The notes under the pieces are model-generated. The model made no database searches, was not told the DNA's origin, and saw only the letters and a list, made by a program, of their open reading frames with translations. From the NCBI RefSeq assembly GCF_029760895.1, contig NZ_CP121679.1, positions 930,001 to 994,000 on the forward strand: 64,000 nt of DNA. Direction: 5' to 3'. The number at the start of each line of letters is the position of its first letter. Position 1 is the stretch's first letter. This document shows, piece by piece, positions 37,064 through 45,721 of the stretch. The translations under genes were made by a program, and so were the position numbers. The DNA comes from Ancylobacter sp. WKF20 (GTDB lineage Bacteria; Pseudomonadota; Alphaproteobacteria; Rhizobiales; Xanthobacteraceae).

Positions 37064-37812
37064 GCGCGACACCGCCCATCGCCGCCCACAGAATCGCGGC
37101 CATCGTGCTCGCCGCCGGCAAGGGCAGCCGCATGGGTTCGCCCTTGCACAAGGTGCTGCATCCGCTGAAAGGCCGGCCGATGCTGGCCCATCTGCTCGAC
37201 AGCCTCGCGCAGATCGCGGCTGAGAAGGTCGTGCTGGTGGTCGGTGCCGGGCGCGAGCAGATCGAGGAAGCCTTTCCCGCTCTGCCCAAGGCCGTGCAGC
37301 ATGAGCAGCTTGGCACCGCCGATGCGGTGCGCGCGGCGGAGGGCGAGCTGGCCGGCTTCGATGGCACGGTGCTGATCCTCTATGGCGACGTGCCGCTGAT
37401 CACCCCCGCCACCATGCGCGCGCTCTGCGCGGCGGTGAGCGATGACGTGGCGCTCGCCGTGCTCGGCTTCCTCCCTGCGGATACCCGCGCCTATGGGCGG
37501 CTGGTGACGGCGGACGATGGCAGCCTCCTGCGCATCGTCGAGCACAGCGACGCGAGCGCGGCGGAGCGGGCCATCGGCTTCTGCAATTCCGGTGTCATGG
37601 CGGTGCTGTGCAACCGTCTCTTTCCCTGGCTCGCCCGCGTCGGCTGCGCCAACGCCAAGGGCGAGTACTACCTCACCGACATCGTCGCGCTCGCCCGCGC
37701 CGACGGCTACCGCGTCGCCACCGTCGAGGCGGGCGAGCTGGAAGTCACCGGCGTCAACTCGCGCGAGGAGCTGGCGGCGCTGGAAGAAAAGCTGGCGGAG
37801 GCCGCCGCGTGA
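37060..37812 (+). CDS. Stand-alone GlmU-type uridylyltransferase (NTP transferase)
   Basis: 250 residues. It carries the GlmU N-terminal pyrophosphorylase features: IVLAAGKGSRMGS, HKVLHPLKGRPM, EQLGTADAV, LILYGDVPLI, and later NAKGEYYLTDIV. The C-terminal left-handed beta-helix acetyltransferase domain of housekeeping GlmU (about 450 residues) is absent, so this is not the essential bifunctional enzyme. It should convert a hexosamine- or hexose-1-phosphate plus UTP to a UDP-sugar. With the AmgK-like kinase it would make the donor for the glycosyltransferases in the locus; this link is inference. Its stop and the next start share one base (TGATG). Confidence 0.87.
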   Translation: MSATPPIAAHRIAAIVLAAGKGSRMGSPLHKVLHPLKGRPMLAHLLDSLAQIAAEKVVLVVGAGREQIEEAFPALPKAVQHEQLGTADAVRAAEGELAGFDGTVLILYGDVPLITPATMRALCAAVSDDVALAVLGFLPADTRAYGRLVTADDGSLLRIVEHSDASAAERAIGFCNSGVMAVLCNRLFPWLARVGCANAKGEYYLTDIVALARADGYRVATVEAGELEVTGVNSREELAALEEKLAEAAA

Positions 37813-39200
37813 TGGATCTGCTGCCCACTCTCAAGAACGCGGCGCTGCGCCCCTACTGGTTCGACACCGTGCCGGACGTGCCGGCGCGGCCGGCGCTCGC
37901 CAGCGACACACGGGCGGACCTCGCCATCATTGGCGGCGGCTTCACCGGACTGTGGACCGCGCTGAAGGCGCGCGAGCGCCACCCGCAGGCGCGCATCGTG
38001 CTGGTGGAAGCGGGCCGCACCGGCAACGCCGCCTCCGGCCGAAATGGCGGCTTCTGCGCGCCGTCCATCTCGCATGGCCTCGGTAATGCGCTGCGCCGCT
38101 GGCCGCGCGAGGTGGAAACGTTGATCCGCCTCGGCCGGGCGAATCTCGACGCCTATGCCGACGATGTTACCCGCTACGGCCTCGATATCGAGTTCGAGCG
38201 GCCGGGCAAGCTGATGCTGGCCGAGACGCCCTGGCAGATCGAGGGGCTGGAGGCACTCGCCGCCAATCACCGCCGCTTCGGCATTGAAAGCCACCCGCTC
38301 ACCGGGGCGGCGCTGGCGGAAAAGCTCGACAGCCCGGTCTATGGCGCCGGCCTGTTCGAGCCGAACTATGCGCAGGTGAACCCGGCCAAGACCGTGGCGG
38401 AGCTGCGCCGCGTGGCCCTTTCGCTCGGTATCGAGCTGTATGAGGACACGCTGGTGACAGCGCTGAGCGAAAGCGCGACCGGCATCGAGCTGGTGACGCC
38501 GGGCGGCGTGATACAGGCGGGCAGGGCGGTGCTCGCCACCAATGCCGCCCCGCCGCTGCTGCGCCGACTGCGCCCGAGCGTCATCCCGATCTTCGACTAC
38601 GCGATCATGACGCGCCCGCTGACCGAGGACGAACTCGCCGCCATCGGCTGGACCGGGCGGCACTCGCTCGCCGACAGCGGCAACCAGTTCCACTACATCC
38701 GCAAGAGCGCCGATAACCGTATCCTCTGGGGCGGCTATGACGCGATCTATCATTTCGGTTCGCGGCGCGATGCGGCGCTGCTCGACCGGGCCGAGACCTA
38801 CAACAAGCTCGCCACCCATTTCGCCCGCGCGCTGCCGCAGCTCGCCCATGTGCCGTTCACCCATGCCTGGGGCGGCATCATCGACACGTCCGCACGCACC
38901 ACCTTCTTCGCCGGCCTCGCCGCTGGCGGAAAGCTCGCTTACGCCATGGGCTTCACCGGGCAGGGCGTCTCCGCCAGCCGTTTCGCCGCGCTGACCATGC
39001 TCGACCTCTTGGACGGTGTGGAGACGGAGCGCACCCGCCTCGCCATGTCGCGCACGCGCCCCTTTCCCTTCCCGCCGGAGCCGCTGCGCTGGCTCGGCGT
39101 GCGGCTCGCCCAGATCGGGCTGGCGCAGGAGGACAAGGACGGGCGCCGCTCGCGCTTCAACCGCCTGCTCGACGCCATGGGCGTCGGTTTTGATTCATGA
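37812..39200 (+). CDS. FAD-dependent amine oxidoreductase (DAO family, PuuB-like)
   Basis: 462 residues from the ATG at 37812. The FAD-binding Rossmann motif is LAIIGGGFTGLWTALKARE, followed by SGRNGGFCAPS, which in this subfamily lines the flavin. The end of the FAD domain is AWGGIIDTSART and GFTGQGVSASRFA. Length and layout match PuuB (gamma-glutamylputrescine oxidase) and relatives that oxidise a secondary or blocked amine. In the Puu pathway the substrate is blocked by glutamate; no PuuA-type ligase is present here. I infer that a glycosyl group plays that part, which is speculative. It overlaps the following cupin gene by four bases. Confidence 0.88.
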   Translation: MDLLPTLKNAALRPYWFDTVPDVPARPALASDTRADLAIIGGGFTGLWTALKARERHPQARIVLVEAGRTGNAASGRNGGFCAPSISHGLGNALRRWPREVETLIRLGRANLDAYADDVTRYGLDIEFERPGKLMLAETPWQIEGLEALAANHRRFGIESHPLTGAALAEKLDSPVYGAGLFEPNYAQVNPAKTVAELRRVALSLGIELYEDTLVTALSESATGIELVTPGGVIQAGRAVLATNAAPPLLRRLRPSVIPIFDYAIMTRPLTEDELAAIGWTGRHSLADSGNQFHYIRKSADNRILWGGYDAIYHFGSRRDAALLDRAETYNKLATHFARALPQLAHVPFTHAWGGIIDTSARTTFFAGLAAGGKLAYAMGFTGQGVSASRFAALTMLDLLDGVETERTRLAMSRTRPFPFPPEPLRWLGVRLAQIGLAQEDKDGRRSRFNRLLDAMGVGFDS

Positions 39201-39565
39201 GGGCCTTCAGCATGTCACCCCGCCACGTCATCGCCTTCGACGCCGACGCCATTCCCGCCCGCGACATCGTCACCGACGATCCGGCCGTGGTGGACGTGCC
39301 CTTCGTGGCGCAGAGCCGGCGGCACTTCACGCAGGTTGAAAAAGGCGCCTTTTCCGGCATCTGGGAAGCGCCGCCGCACCGCGAGCGGGTCGATTGCGAC
39401 TATGACGAGATGTGCCATCTGCTGGAGGGCCGCGTCCGCCTCACCGACGCTGACGGACAGGCCCGCGAATTCGGCCCCGGCGAGAGCTTCGTCGTCGCGC
39501 GCGGCTTCAAGGGCACCTGGGAGAACCTGACCCATGTGCGCAAGGTGTTCTTCATCCTGAGCTGA
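39197..39565 (+). CDS. Small cupin protein 3 (EutQ/DUF861-like)
   Basis: 122 residues from ATG 39197, overlapping the oxidase stop as ATGA (ATG 39212 is an alternative). Features are IWEAPPHRERVDCDYDEMCH, then LLEGRVRLTDADG, GESFVVARGFKGTWEN and a KVFFILS end. It shares the D-E-x-C-H-x-x-x-G-R motif with the other two cupins of the operon but is more diverged. It is the last gene of the locus; about 140 bases of non-coding DNA follow before the autotransporter frame. Confidence 0.8.
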   Translation: MRAFSMSPRHVIAFDADAIPARDIVTDDPAVVDVPFVAQSRRHFTQVEKGAFSGIWEAPPHRERVDCDYDEMCHLLEGRVRLTDADGQAREFGPGESFVVARGFKGTWENLTHVRKVFFILS

Positions 39566-39708
39566 CGGTGCGGACGCCGGGCGCGTATCTCCAGCAACAT
39601 TACGCAACGTATTGTCAGTTTTTATGGTCTCATGGTACGGCTTGAACATCAGCCGGACGGACGGCGTAGTGCGCCCAGTCCCGCCCGGCACCAGGTCGGT
39701 GGTGCGCG

Positions 39709-42700
39709 ATGCGGATCGCGAAGTGGACTTCATCCCAGACAGGTCCAGGCCTGCCGCTGACCTCTTACGCGTCTCCTCCGCCTTCCCGCATTTTTTATCC
39801 AGCTGAGCGACCCGCGCGGCCCGGAGCCGGGCGTCGTGCGCGGCTCATGGCCTCCGCCGCTCTGGCCGTGCTGGCGCTTGCCGGTGCCGCGCCGCAAGCC
39901 CACGCGCTCGATCCCACGCCGAACGGCGTCTCGAACCCCGTCGGACCCGGCGGAAACGGCTCGTCGAATCCCCGCGGCGGTGGCGGTGGCGGTGGCGGCG
40001 CCGGTGTCACCGGCGGGGCCGGTGCGCCTGGTGACAGCCCCGCGGGAACGAGCGGCGGCGGCGGGGCCGGCGGCCTCGCGCCGGTGGGCGCCAATCCCGC
40101 GGGCAATGGCGACGCCGGTGGAGATGGGGAGGGTGGCGGCTCGGGAGGTGGCGGCGGCGGGGCCGCCCATGGCTATTTCAACTCGGTGTCGCCGACCGGC
40201 GTGCTAGTCGGCGGTATTGGCGGCGATGGTGGCGACGGATCGGCTTATGACGGCTTCTACGGAACTGTCGCGGGTGGCGCCGGCAATGGCGGCGCGGGAG
40301 GATTTGGCGCGTCGCTGACCCCGGGCGCGTCGCCCATCGTCATTTCCCAGCAGGTGCGCGGCGGCAATGGCGGCAATGGCGGCGATGGCGTCGTCGTCAT
40401 CATCCCGCATCCGGGCGAACTGCCCACCATCATCGCCAGCGGCGGCGCCGATGGCGGTGCCGGCGGTCATGGCGTCTTTCTTTCCGGCGATAACGGCACG
40501 CTCATCATCCAGCAGAGCGTCACGGGTGGTGATGGTGGCGATGGCGGAGACGGAAGCTACGGCGGCGCGGGCGGTCTCGGCGGCGCCGGTCTTGTCATTT
40601 CCGGCGATGGCTGGGATGTCTCCATCGCCGGCGGCGCCACCGTCACCGGTGGCGATGGCGGGCAGGAGGGCGGCGGGCGCTTTACGCCCGGCGAGGAGGG
40701 CATCGGCAATGTCGGCATCCTCATCACCGGCAGTAACAACCAGCTGTCCCTCGCCGGCGGTGCGGCGGGCGGCAATAGCGGCGGCGGGCTTTCGCAGGCC
40801 GGTGCCTTCCTGATCTCCGGCGATTCCAACACGGTGATACTGGAGGCCGGCTACAGCGCCAGCGGCATCGTCGCCACCGGCAATACCAACATATTGGCGC
40901 TCGGCGGCGCGTCCGACGGCATATTCGACATGACGAATGTCGGTCCCGTTGGCGCCACCATTGCCGGCTTCTACACGATGGAGAAGCTCGGCACGAGCAC
41001 CTGGACGCTGACCGGCACACCCGCGGTCGATCTGAGCTGGACGATCGAGGACGGCACACTGTCCATCGCCTCGGCCAGCAGTCTCGGCCTCGGCAGCGGC
41101 ACGCTCACCTTCGCCGGCGGAACGCTGCAGGCGACCCAAAGCCTGTCGATCGGGCAGGCCGTCACCCTCAGCGCGGCGGGTGGCTCCGTCGATGTGCTGC
41201 CCGGCCAGACCCTCACCCTCAGCGGCGTGGTGAGCGGGGCAGGGGGGCTGACGCTCACCGATAGCGGCACGCTGGCCCTCAACGGCGCCAACAGCTTTTC
41301 CGGCGGTGTGAACCTCACGCAGGGCACCGTCCGCGTTGGCAGCAGCCAGGCGCTGGGCACCGGCACGCTCAACATGAGCGGCGGGACCACGCTCGCCTTC
41401 GGCGTCAACGGGCTGGAGATCGGCAACGACATCAACGTCGGCGGGATGGCGACGATTTATGTCAATGCGATCAGCGGCGCGCTGGCGAGTCCGATCACGG
41501 GCACCGGCGGTGTGACGCTGGCCGGCGACGGGACACTGTATCTCACCGCCGCCAACAGCTTCACCGGCGGCACCACCATTGAGCAGGGCACGCTTTATCT
41601 CGGCAATGGCAATGTCGCGGGCTCGATCCTTGGCGGCGTCACGAATAACGGCGTCCTGGTCTTCAATGCGCCCGTGGATCAGAGCTTTGCCGGCGTCATT
41701 TCCGGCACCGGCGCGGTGAGGGTACAGGGAGGCGCGACCGTCACCCTGACCGCCAGCAACAGCTTTTCCGGCGGCATCACCATCGCCAATGGCTCGACGC
41801 TGGTGATCGCCGCCGACGCCGCGCTCGGCGGCGGGGCCGGGGGGCTCACGCTTGAGAGCGGCACCCTCGCCACCACGGGCTCCTTCGCGACGGCGCGCCC
41901 GGTTGTGCTCGACGGCACGGCGTCCGGCACGCTGACGAGTACGGTTCTCGACGTCGTCGCCGGGACCACGCTGACGCTCACGGCCGGCATGGCCGAGGAT
42001 TCCGCCTCGGCGCTGACCAAATCCGGCCGCGGCACGCTGGTGCTGGCCGGCACGAACGGCTTCAGCGCCGGCCTCATCCTTGGCGATGGCATCGTCGAGG
42101 TGGCGGCGGATAGCGCGCTCGGGGCCGTGACAGGCGGCGTAACCCTTGCCGGTGGAACGCTTGCCATGACCGCGAGTTTCCAGACCGAACGGCTGTTCGC
42201 CGTATCGCCGCCCGGCGGCACGCTGGATGTGGCGGCCGGCCAGACGGTGACGCTGGATGGCGCGCTCAGCGGCAGCGGCAGCCTCGTCAAGGCGGGTGCC
42301 GGTACGCTGACCATGACCGCCGACAGTTCCTTCTCCGGCCCTACTACCGTCTTGACCGGCACGCTGGGTCTCTATGGCGCCTCGCTCGCGGCATCGCCGG
42401 TCACCGTGGCGGGCGGTGCGACGCTGACGGGATTCGGCTCCGTCAACTCCATCGCGGTGCTCGCGGGCGGAACCCTTGCGGGCGGGTGGTCGGGGAAGGA
42501 CAACCCGCAGGCCATCCCGCTCCTTGCCGCCACGGCGACGCTGGATCCGGCCGCGATATCCCTCCTTACGCTGGGGTCCGGTGCCAATTCCGGCATCGTC
42601 ACCGTGAGAGGCGATCTTGCCCTTGGCGGCACGCTGGATGTCGCCGGCGCGCCGCCGCACGGGGCAGGCATCTACCGTGCCTTCAGCTATGGCGGCAGCC

Positions 42701-45699
42701 TGACCGGCAGCGTGACGCTGGGTTCCACGCCGGTCGGCTACACAACGACGCTCGACCTCAGCAATGACGGGCAGGTCAACCTCGCCCTCCGTGATGCGAG
42801 TCCCTTCCAGTTCTGGACCGCAACCGGGGGCGCACTGGGCGGCTCGGGCAGCTGGACGGCCACGAGCGACACCTGGGTGGAAGCCGCGTTCGGCATCGAA
42901 AATCCCTGGGGTGGCGAGTTCGGCATCTTCATGGGCACCGCCGGCACCGTCACGCTTGAGGGCCGCGCCTCCTTCGAGCAGCTTGAATTCGTCAGCGATG
43001 GCTATGTCATCGCCCCGGCAAACGCCGGCTCCGGTCTCTCTGTACATGATGGCAGCCGGATCTGGGTCGAGGGCCATGACGTGACGGCCACGATCGGCGT
43101 GGCCATCACCGGCACCGGCGGGCTGGAGAAGATCGGCGCTGGCCGGTTGGTGCTCACCGGCGACAACGAGTTTGTCGGCGGGCTGAGAGTGAGCGGCGGC
43201 ATGGTCGAGGTCGCGCGCGATGCCGGCCTCGGGGTTGCCGGCGGCACCATCGAACTCGCGCGCGGCGGGCTGCTCGCGGCGGGGTCGTTCAACACCGGAC
43301 GCACGATCACGCTCGACGGCTTCGGCGTGTTGAGTGCGCTCGACGGGCAGACACTCGGCATTAACGGCACCATCATCGGCACCGGCACGCTCATCAAGAG
43401 CGGTGACGGCACGGTCCGGCTAGCCGGTGGCAACAGCTTCGACGGGGGCACCCGCATTATGGCCGGGCGGCTCGTGGCGGCCGGTGGGCGCGCGCTGGCG
43501 GACGGCCATGGCGTCGAGATCGACGCGCCCGGCACGTTCGCGCTGGAAGCGTCAGAGACCATCGGCTCGCTGGCGGGCGAGGGCAGTGTCGAACTGGGCG
43601 CCCATACGCTCACGACCGGCGGCGACAACCAGTCGACCCGCTTCTCCGGCGTGATCGCCGGCAGCGGCCGTCTGGTGAAGACCGGCTCCGGCGTCATGGT
43701 GCTCGACGGCGACAACAGCTTCACCGGCGGAACGACCATTGCCGGCGGACAGGTCACGCTGGGCCATGGCGGCACCACGGGCAGTCTTGTGGGCGATGTG
43801 CGCAATGACGGTGTACTGGCCGTGAATCGGTCCGATACGCTCATCCTCGACGGCACGATTTCCGGCACCGGCGCGCTGGTCCAGCAGGGCTGGGGTACGC
43901 TGATCCTCACCGGCCAAAATAGCTACACCGGCGGGACGACGATCACGGCGGGCACGCTGCAGATCGGCAATGGCGGCACGCAGGGCTGGATCGTCGGTCC
44001 CATCGTCAATGACGGCGCGCTCGTCTACGACCTCTCCAGCTTCTATGTGTTTCCCGCGGCGCTCACCGGCTCCGGCTCGGTGACGCTGACGGGCGGCGGC
44101 TCGGTGCTCTATGCCGGCAGTTCCTTCGCCGGGCCGGTCTTCGTGCAGCAGGCCAGCCTTGAGCTGGCCTCCGGCGTCACCAGCGGCTCATCCTTCACCA
44201 TCGGCGCGGGCGGCCTGCTGAGCGGCACGGGCACCATCGCCGCGCTGACCGTGAATTCGGGCGGTGTAGTCGCGCCGGGTTATTCGCCGGGCACGCTGGT
44301 CGTTGCCGGCAATGCCGCCTTCAATGCCGGGGCCATCTATCAAGTCGATGTCGCGCCGGGGCAGGTGAGCGATTTGATCGCGGTCGGCGGCTATGTGACT
44401 ATTGCGGACGGGGCACAACTGAAAGTTGTCGGTGCGGCGGGTTCCTATGCCAATTCGTGGAGCTTCAACGTCCTCTCCGCCGCGGGCGGCATCATCGGTA
44501 CCTTCTCCGGCGCCACCTCCAATTTCGCCTTCCTCGATCCGGTGCTGAGCTACAGTGCAACCGACATCGAGGTCACGCTGGTGCGGAACGACATTCCGTT
44601 CTGGCAGGAAGCGCGCACGGCCAATGAGCGGGCAACCGCCATTGGCGTGGAATCGCTCGGTGCGGGCAACCCGGTCTATGACGCGGTGGCCGCGCAGCTC
44701 TCGGGGCAGGCCTATGCCGCCTTCGACGCGCTCTCGGGCGAGATCTACGCCTCGGCCGAGACGGTAATGATGCAGCAATCGGCCTATGTGCGCGACGCGG
44801 TGAACATGCGGCTGCGCCAGGCTTTCGGCGAGGGCGACCTGACCGGCCCGGCAACCGCCGCGCTCGGCACGCTGCCCGTGGTCATGTGGGTCACGGGTGT
44901 CGGCGGCCTGGGCGACAGCTTCGGCGACGGCAACGCCGCGACCATCGCGAACTCGGTGGGCGGCGTGCTCGCCGGCTTCGACGCCACCTTCAACGCCAAT
45001 TGGCGCGGCGGCGTCTTCGGCGGCTACAGCAGCTCCTGGTTCGATGTGGAGGACCGCGCCTCCTCGGGCTCGATGGACAGCTACACGGCGGGTCTCTATG
45101 CCGGCGGGCAATATGGACCGCTCGCGCTGCGGCTTGGCGGTGCCTATACGTGGCATGACGTGTCGGTCACGCGCAGCATCGTTTTCCCCGGCTATGACGC
45201 TGGCGCGAGCACCAGCTACACGACGGGCGAGACGCAGATTTTCGGCCAGATCGGCTATGCCTTCGCGCTCGAGGGCCACCGGATCGAGCCCTTTGCCGGT
45301 CTTGCTTATGTCAATCTCGACGACGCCTCGGCGCTGGAGCGCGGGTCCAGCGCCGCGCTCGATGTGGCGAGCGGCGGGATGGACACCGTCTATGGCACCC
45401 TCGGCGTCACCATCAGCAAGAGTTTTGAGTCGCAGGGCCGCCGCTACACGCCGAGCATCACGGTCGGCTGGCAGCACGCCTTCGGCGACATCACGCCCGA
45501 AGCCACCATGCAATTCGCCAGCGGCTCGGATGCCTTTATCGTGTCCGGGGTTCCCATCGCTGAGGATGCGCTGGTTCTCGGCGCCTCCCTCGGCATCGGC
45601 TTCGGCCCGACGGCGAGCCTCGCGTTGGTCTATGACGGCCAGATCGCCTCGTCGGCCACGCAGAGCGCCTTCAGCGGCCAGTTGCTGATCCGCTTCTGA
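39709..45699 (+). CDS. Autotransporter with PATR repeats
   Basis: 1996 residues from ATG 39709. The signal-peptide core is MASAALAVLALAGAAPQAHA at residues 47-66, and the RRARL needed as its basic region lies just before it, which argues against starting at ATG 39847. A very Gly-rich stretch (about 75-330) is followed by at least nine passenger-associated transport repeats of the form G.GTL.L.G.NSF.GG (about 520-1410). These form a right-handed beta-helix. From about residue 1720 a beta-barrel runs to the terminal LLIRF. It is exported by type Va secretion and displayed on the surface. It is unrelated in repeat type to the autotransporter at the left edge. The Shine-Dalgarno sequence is weak. 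Confidence 0.87.
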   Translation: MRIAKWTSSQTGPGLPLTSYASPPPSRIFYPAERPARPGAGRRARLMASAALAVLALAGAAPQAHALDPTPNGVSNPVGPGGNGSSNPRGGGGGGGGAGVTGGAGAPGDSPAGTSGGGGAGGLAPVGANPAGNGDAGGDGEGGGSGGGGGGAAHGYFNSVSPTGVLVGGIGGDGGDGSAYDGFYGTVAGGAGNGGAGGFGASLTPGASPIVISQQVRGGNGGNGGDGVVVIIPHPGELPTIIASGGADGGAGGHGVFLSGDNGTLIIQQSVTGGDGGDGGDGSYGGAGGLGGAGLVISGDGWDVSIAGGATVTGGDGGQEGGGRFTPGEEGIGNVGILITGSNNQLSLAGGAAGGNSGGGLSQAGAFLISGDSNTVILEAGYSASGIVATGNTNILALGGASDGIFDMTNVGPVGATIAGFYTMEKLGTSTWTLTGTPAVDLSWTIEDGTLSIASASSLGLGSGTLTFAGGTLQATQSLSIGQAVTLSAAGGSVDVLPGQTLTLSGVVSGAGGLTLTDSGTLALNGANSFSGGVNLTQGTVRVGSSQALGTGTLNMSGGTTLAFGVNGLEIGNDINVGGMATIYVNAISGALASPITGTGGVTLAGDGTLYLTAANSFTGGTTIEQGTLYLGNGNVAGSILGGVTNNGVLVFNAPVDQSFAGVISGTGAVRVQGGATVTLTASNSFSGGITIANGSTLVIAADAALGGGAGGLTLESGTLATTGSFATARPVVLDGTASGTLTSTVLDVVAGTTLTLTAGMAEDSASALTKSGRGTLVLAGTNGFSAGLILGDGIVEVAADSALGAVTGGVTLAGGTLAMTASFQTERLFAVSPPGGTLDVAAGQTVTLDGALSGSGSLVKAGAGTLTMTADSSFSGPTTVLTGTLGLYGASLAASPVTVAGGATLTGFGSVNSIAVLAGGTLAGGWSGKDNPQAIPLLAATATLDPAAISLLTLGSGANSGIVTVRGDLALGGTLDVAGAPPHGAGIYRAFSYGGSLTGSVTLGSTPVGYTTTLDLSNDGQVNLALRDASPFQFWTATGGALGGSGSWTATSDTWVEAAFGIENPWGGEFGIFMGTAGTVTLEGRASFEQLEFVSDGYVIAPANAGSGLSVHDGSRIWVEGHDVTATIGVAITGTGGLEKIGAGRLVLTGDNEFVGGLRVSGGMVEVARDAGLGVAGGTIELARGGLLAAGSFNTGRTITLDGFGVLSALDGQTLGINGTIIGTGTLIKSGDGTVRLAGGNSFDGGTRIMAGRLVAAGGRALADGHGVEIDAPGTFALEASETIGSLAGEGSVELGAHTLTTGGDNQSTRFSGVIAGSGRLVKTGSGVMVLDGDNSFTGGTTIAGGQVTLGHGGTTGSLVGDVRNDGVLAVNRSDTLILDGTISGTGALVQQGWGTLILTGQNSYTGGTTITAGTLQIGNGGTQGWIVGPIVNDGALVYDLSSFYVFPAALTGSGSVTLTGGGSVLYAGSSFAGPVFVQQASLELASGVTSGSSFTIGAGGLLSGTGTIAALTVNSGGVVAPGYSPGTLVVAGNAAFNAGAIYQVDVAPGQVSDLIAVGGYVTIADGAQLKVVGAAGSYANSWSFNVLSAAGGIIGTFSGATSNFAFLDPVLSYSATDIEVTLVRNDIPFWQEARTANERATAIGVESLGAGNPVYDAVAAQLSGQAYAAFDALSGEIYASAETVMMQQSAYVRDAVNMRLRQAFGEGDLTGPATAALGTLPVVMWVTGVGGLGDSFGDGNAATIANSVGGVLAGFDATFNANWRGGVFGGYSSSWFDVEDRASSGSMDSYTAGLYAGGQYGPLALRLGGAYTWHDVSVTRSIVFPGYDAGASTSYTTGETQIFGQIGYAFALEGHRIEPFAGLAYVNLDDASALERGSSAALDVASGGMDTVYGTLGVTISKSFESQGRRYTPSITVGWQHAFGDITPEATMQFASGSDAFIVSGVPIAEDALVLGASLGIGFGPTASLALVYDGQIASSATQSAFSGQLLIRF
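41270..43960 (+). repeat. PATR repeat array in the second autotransporter
   Basis: At least nine units with the pattern G(T/A)L.L.G.NSF(S/T)GGTTI..GTL, for example LALNGANSFSGG, LYLTAANSFTGG, MVLDGDNSFTGG and LILTGQNSYTGG. Spacing is irregular (about 60-200 residues). The units help passenger folding during export in known PATR proteins. Confidence 0.8.
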
Positions 45700-45721
45700 G
45701 GCGCGGGCCTTCCCACGCGCG

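Noticed and set aside
39597..39623. Hairpin-like ACATTACG-CAA-CGTATTGT followed by five T's after cupin 3
   Set aside because: The stem has one mismatch and few G-C pairs, so it is too weak to call as a terminator, though its place at the operon end fits.
40204..43077. 957-codon open frame antisense to the second autotransporter
   Set aside because: It mirrors a Gly/Thr/Ala-rich, GC-rich gene, has no ribosome-binding site, and its Arg/Gly/Ala-rich product has no domain. It is a shadow.
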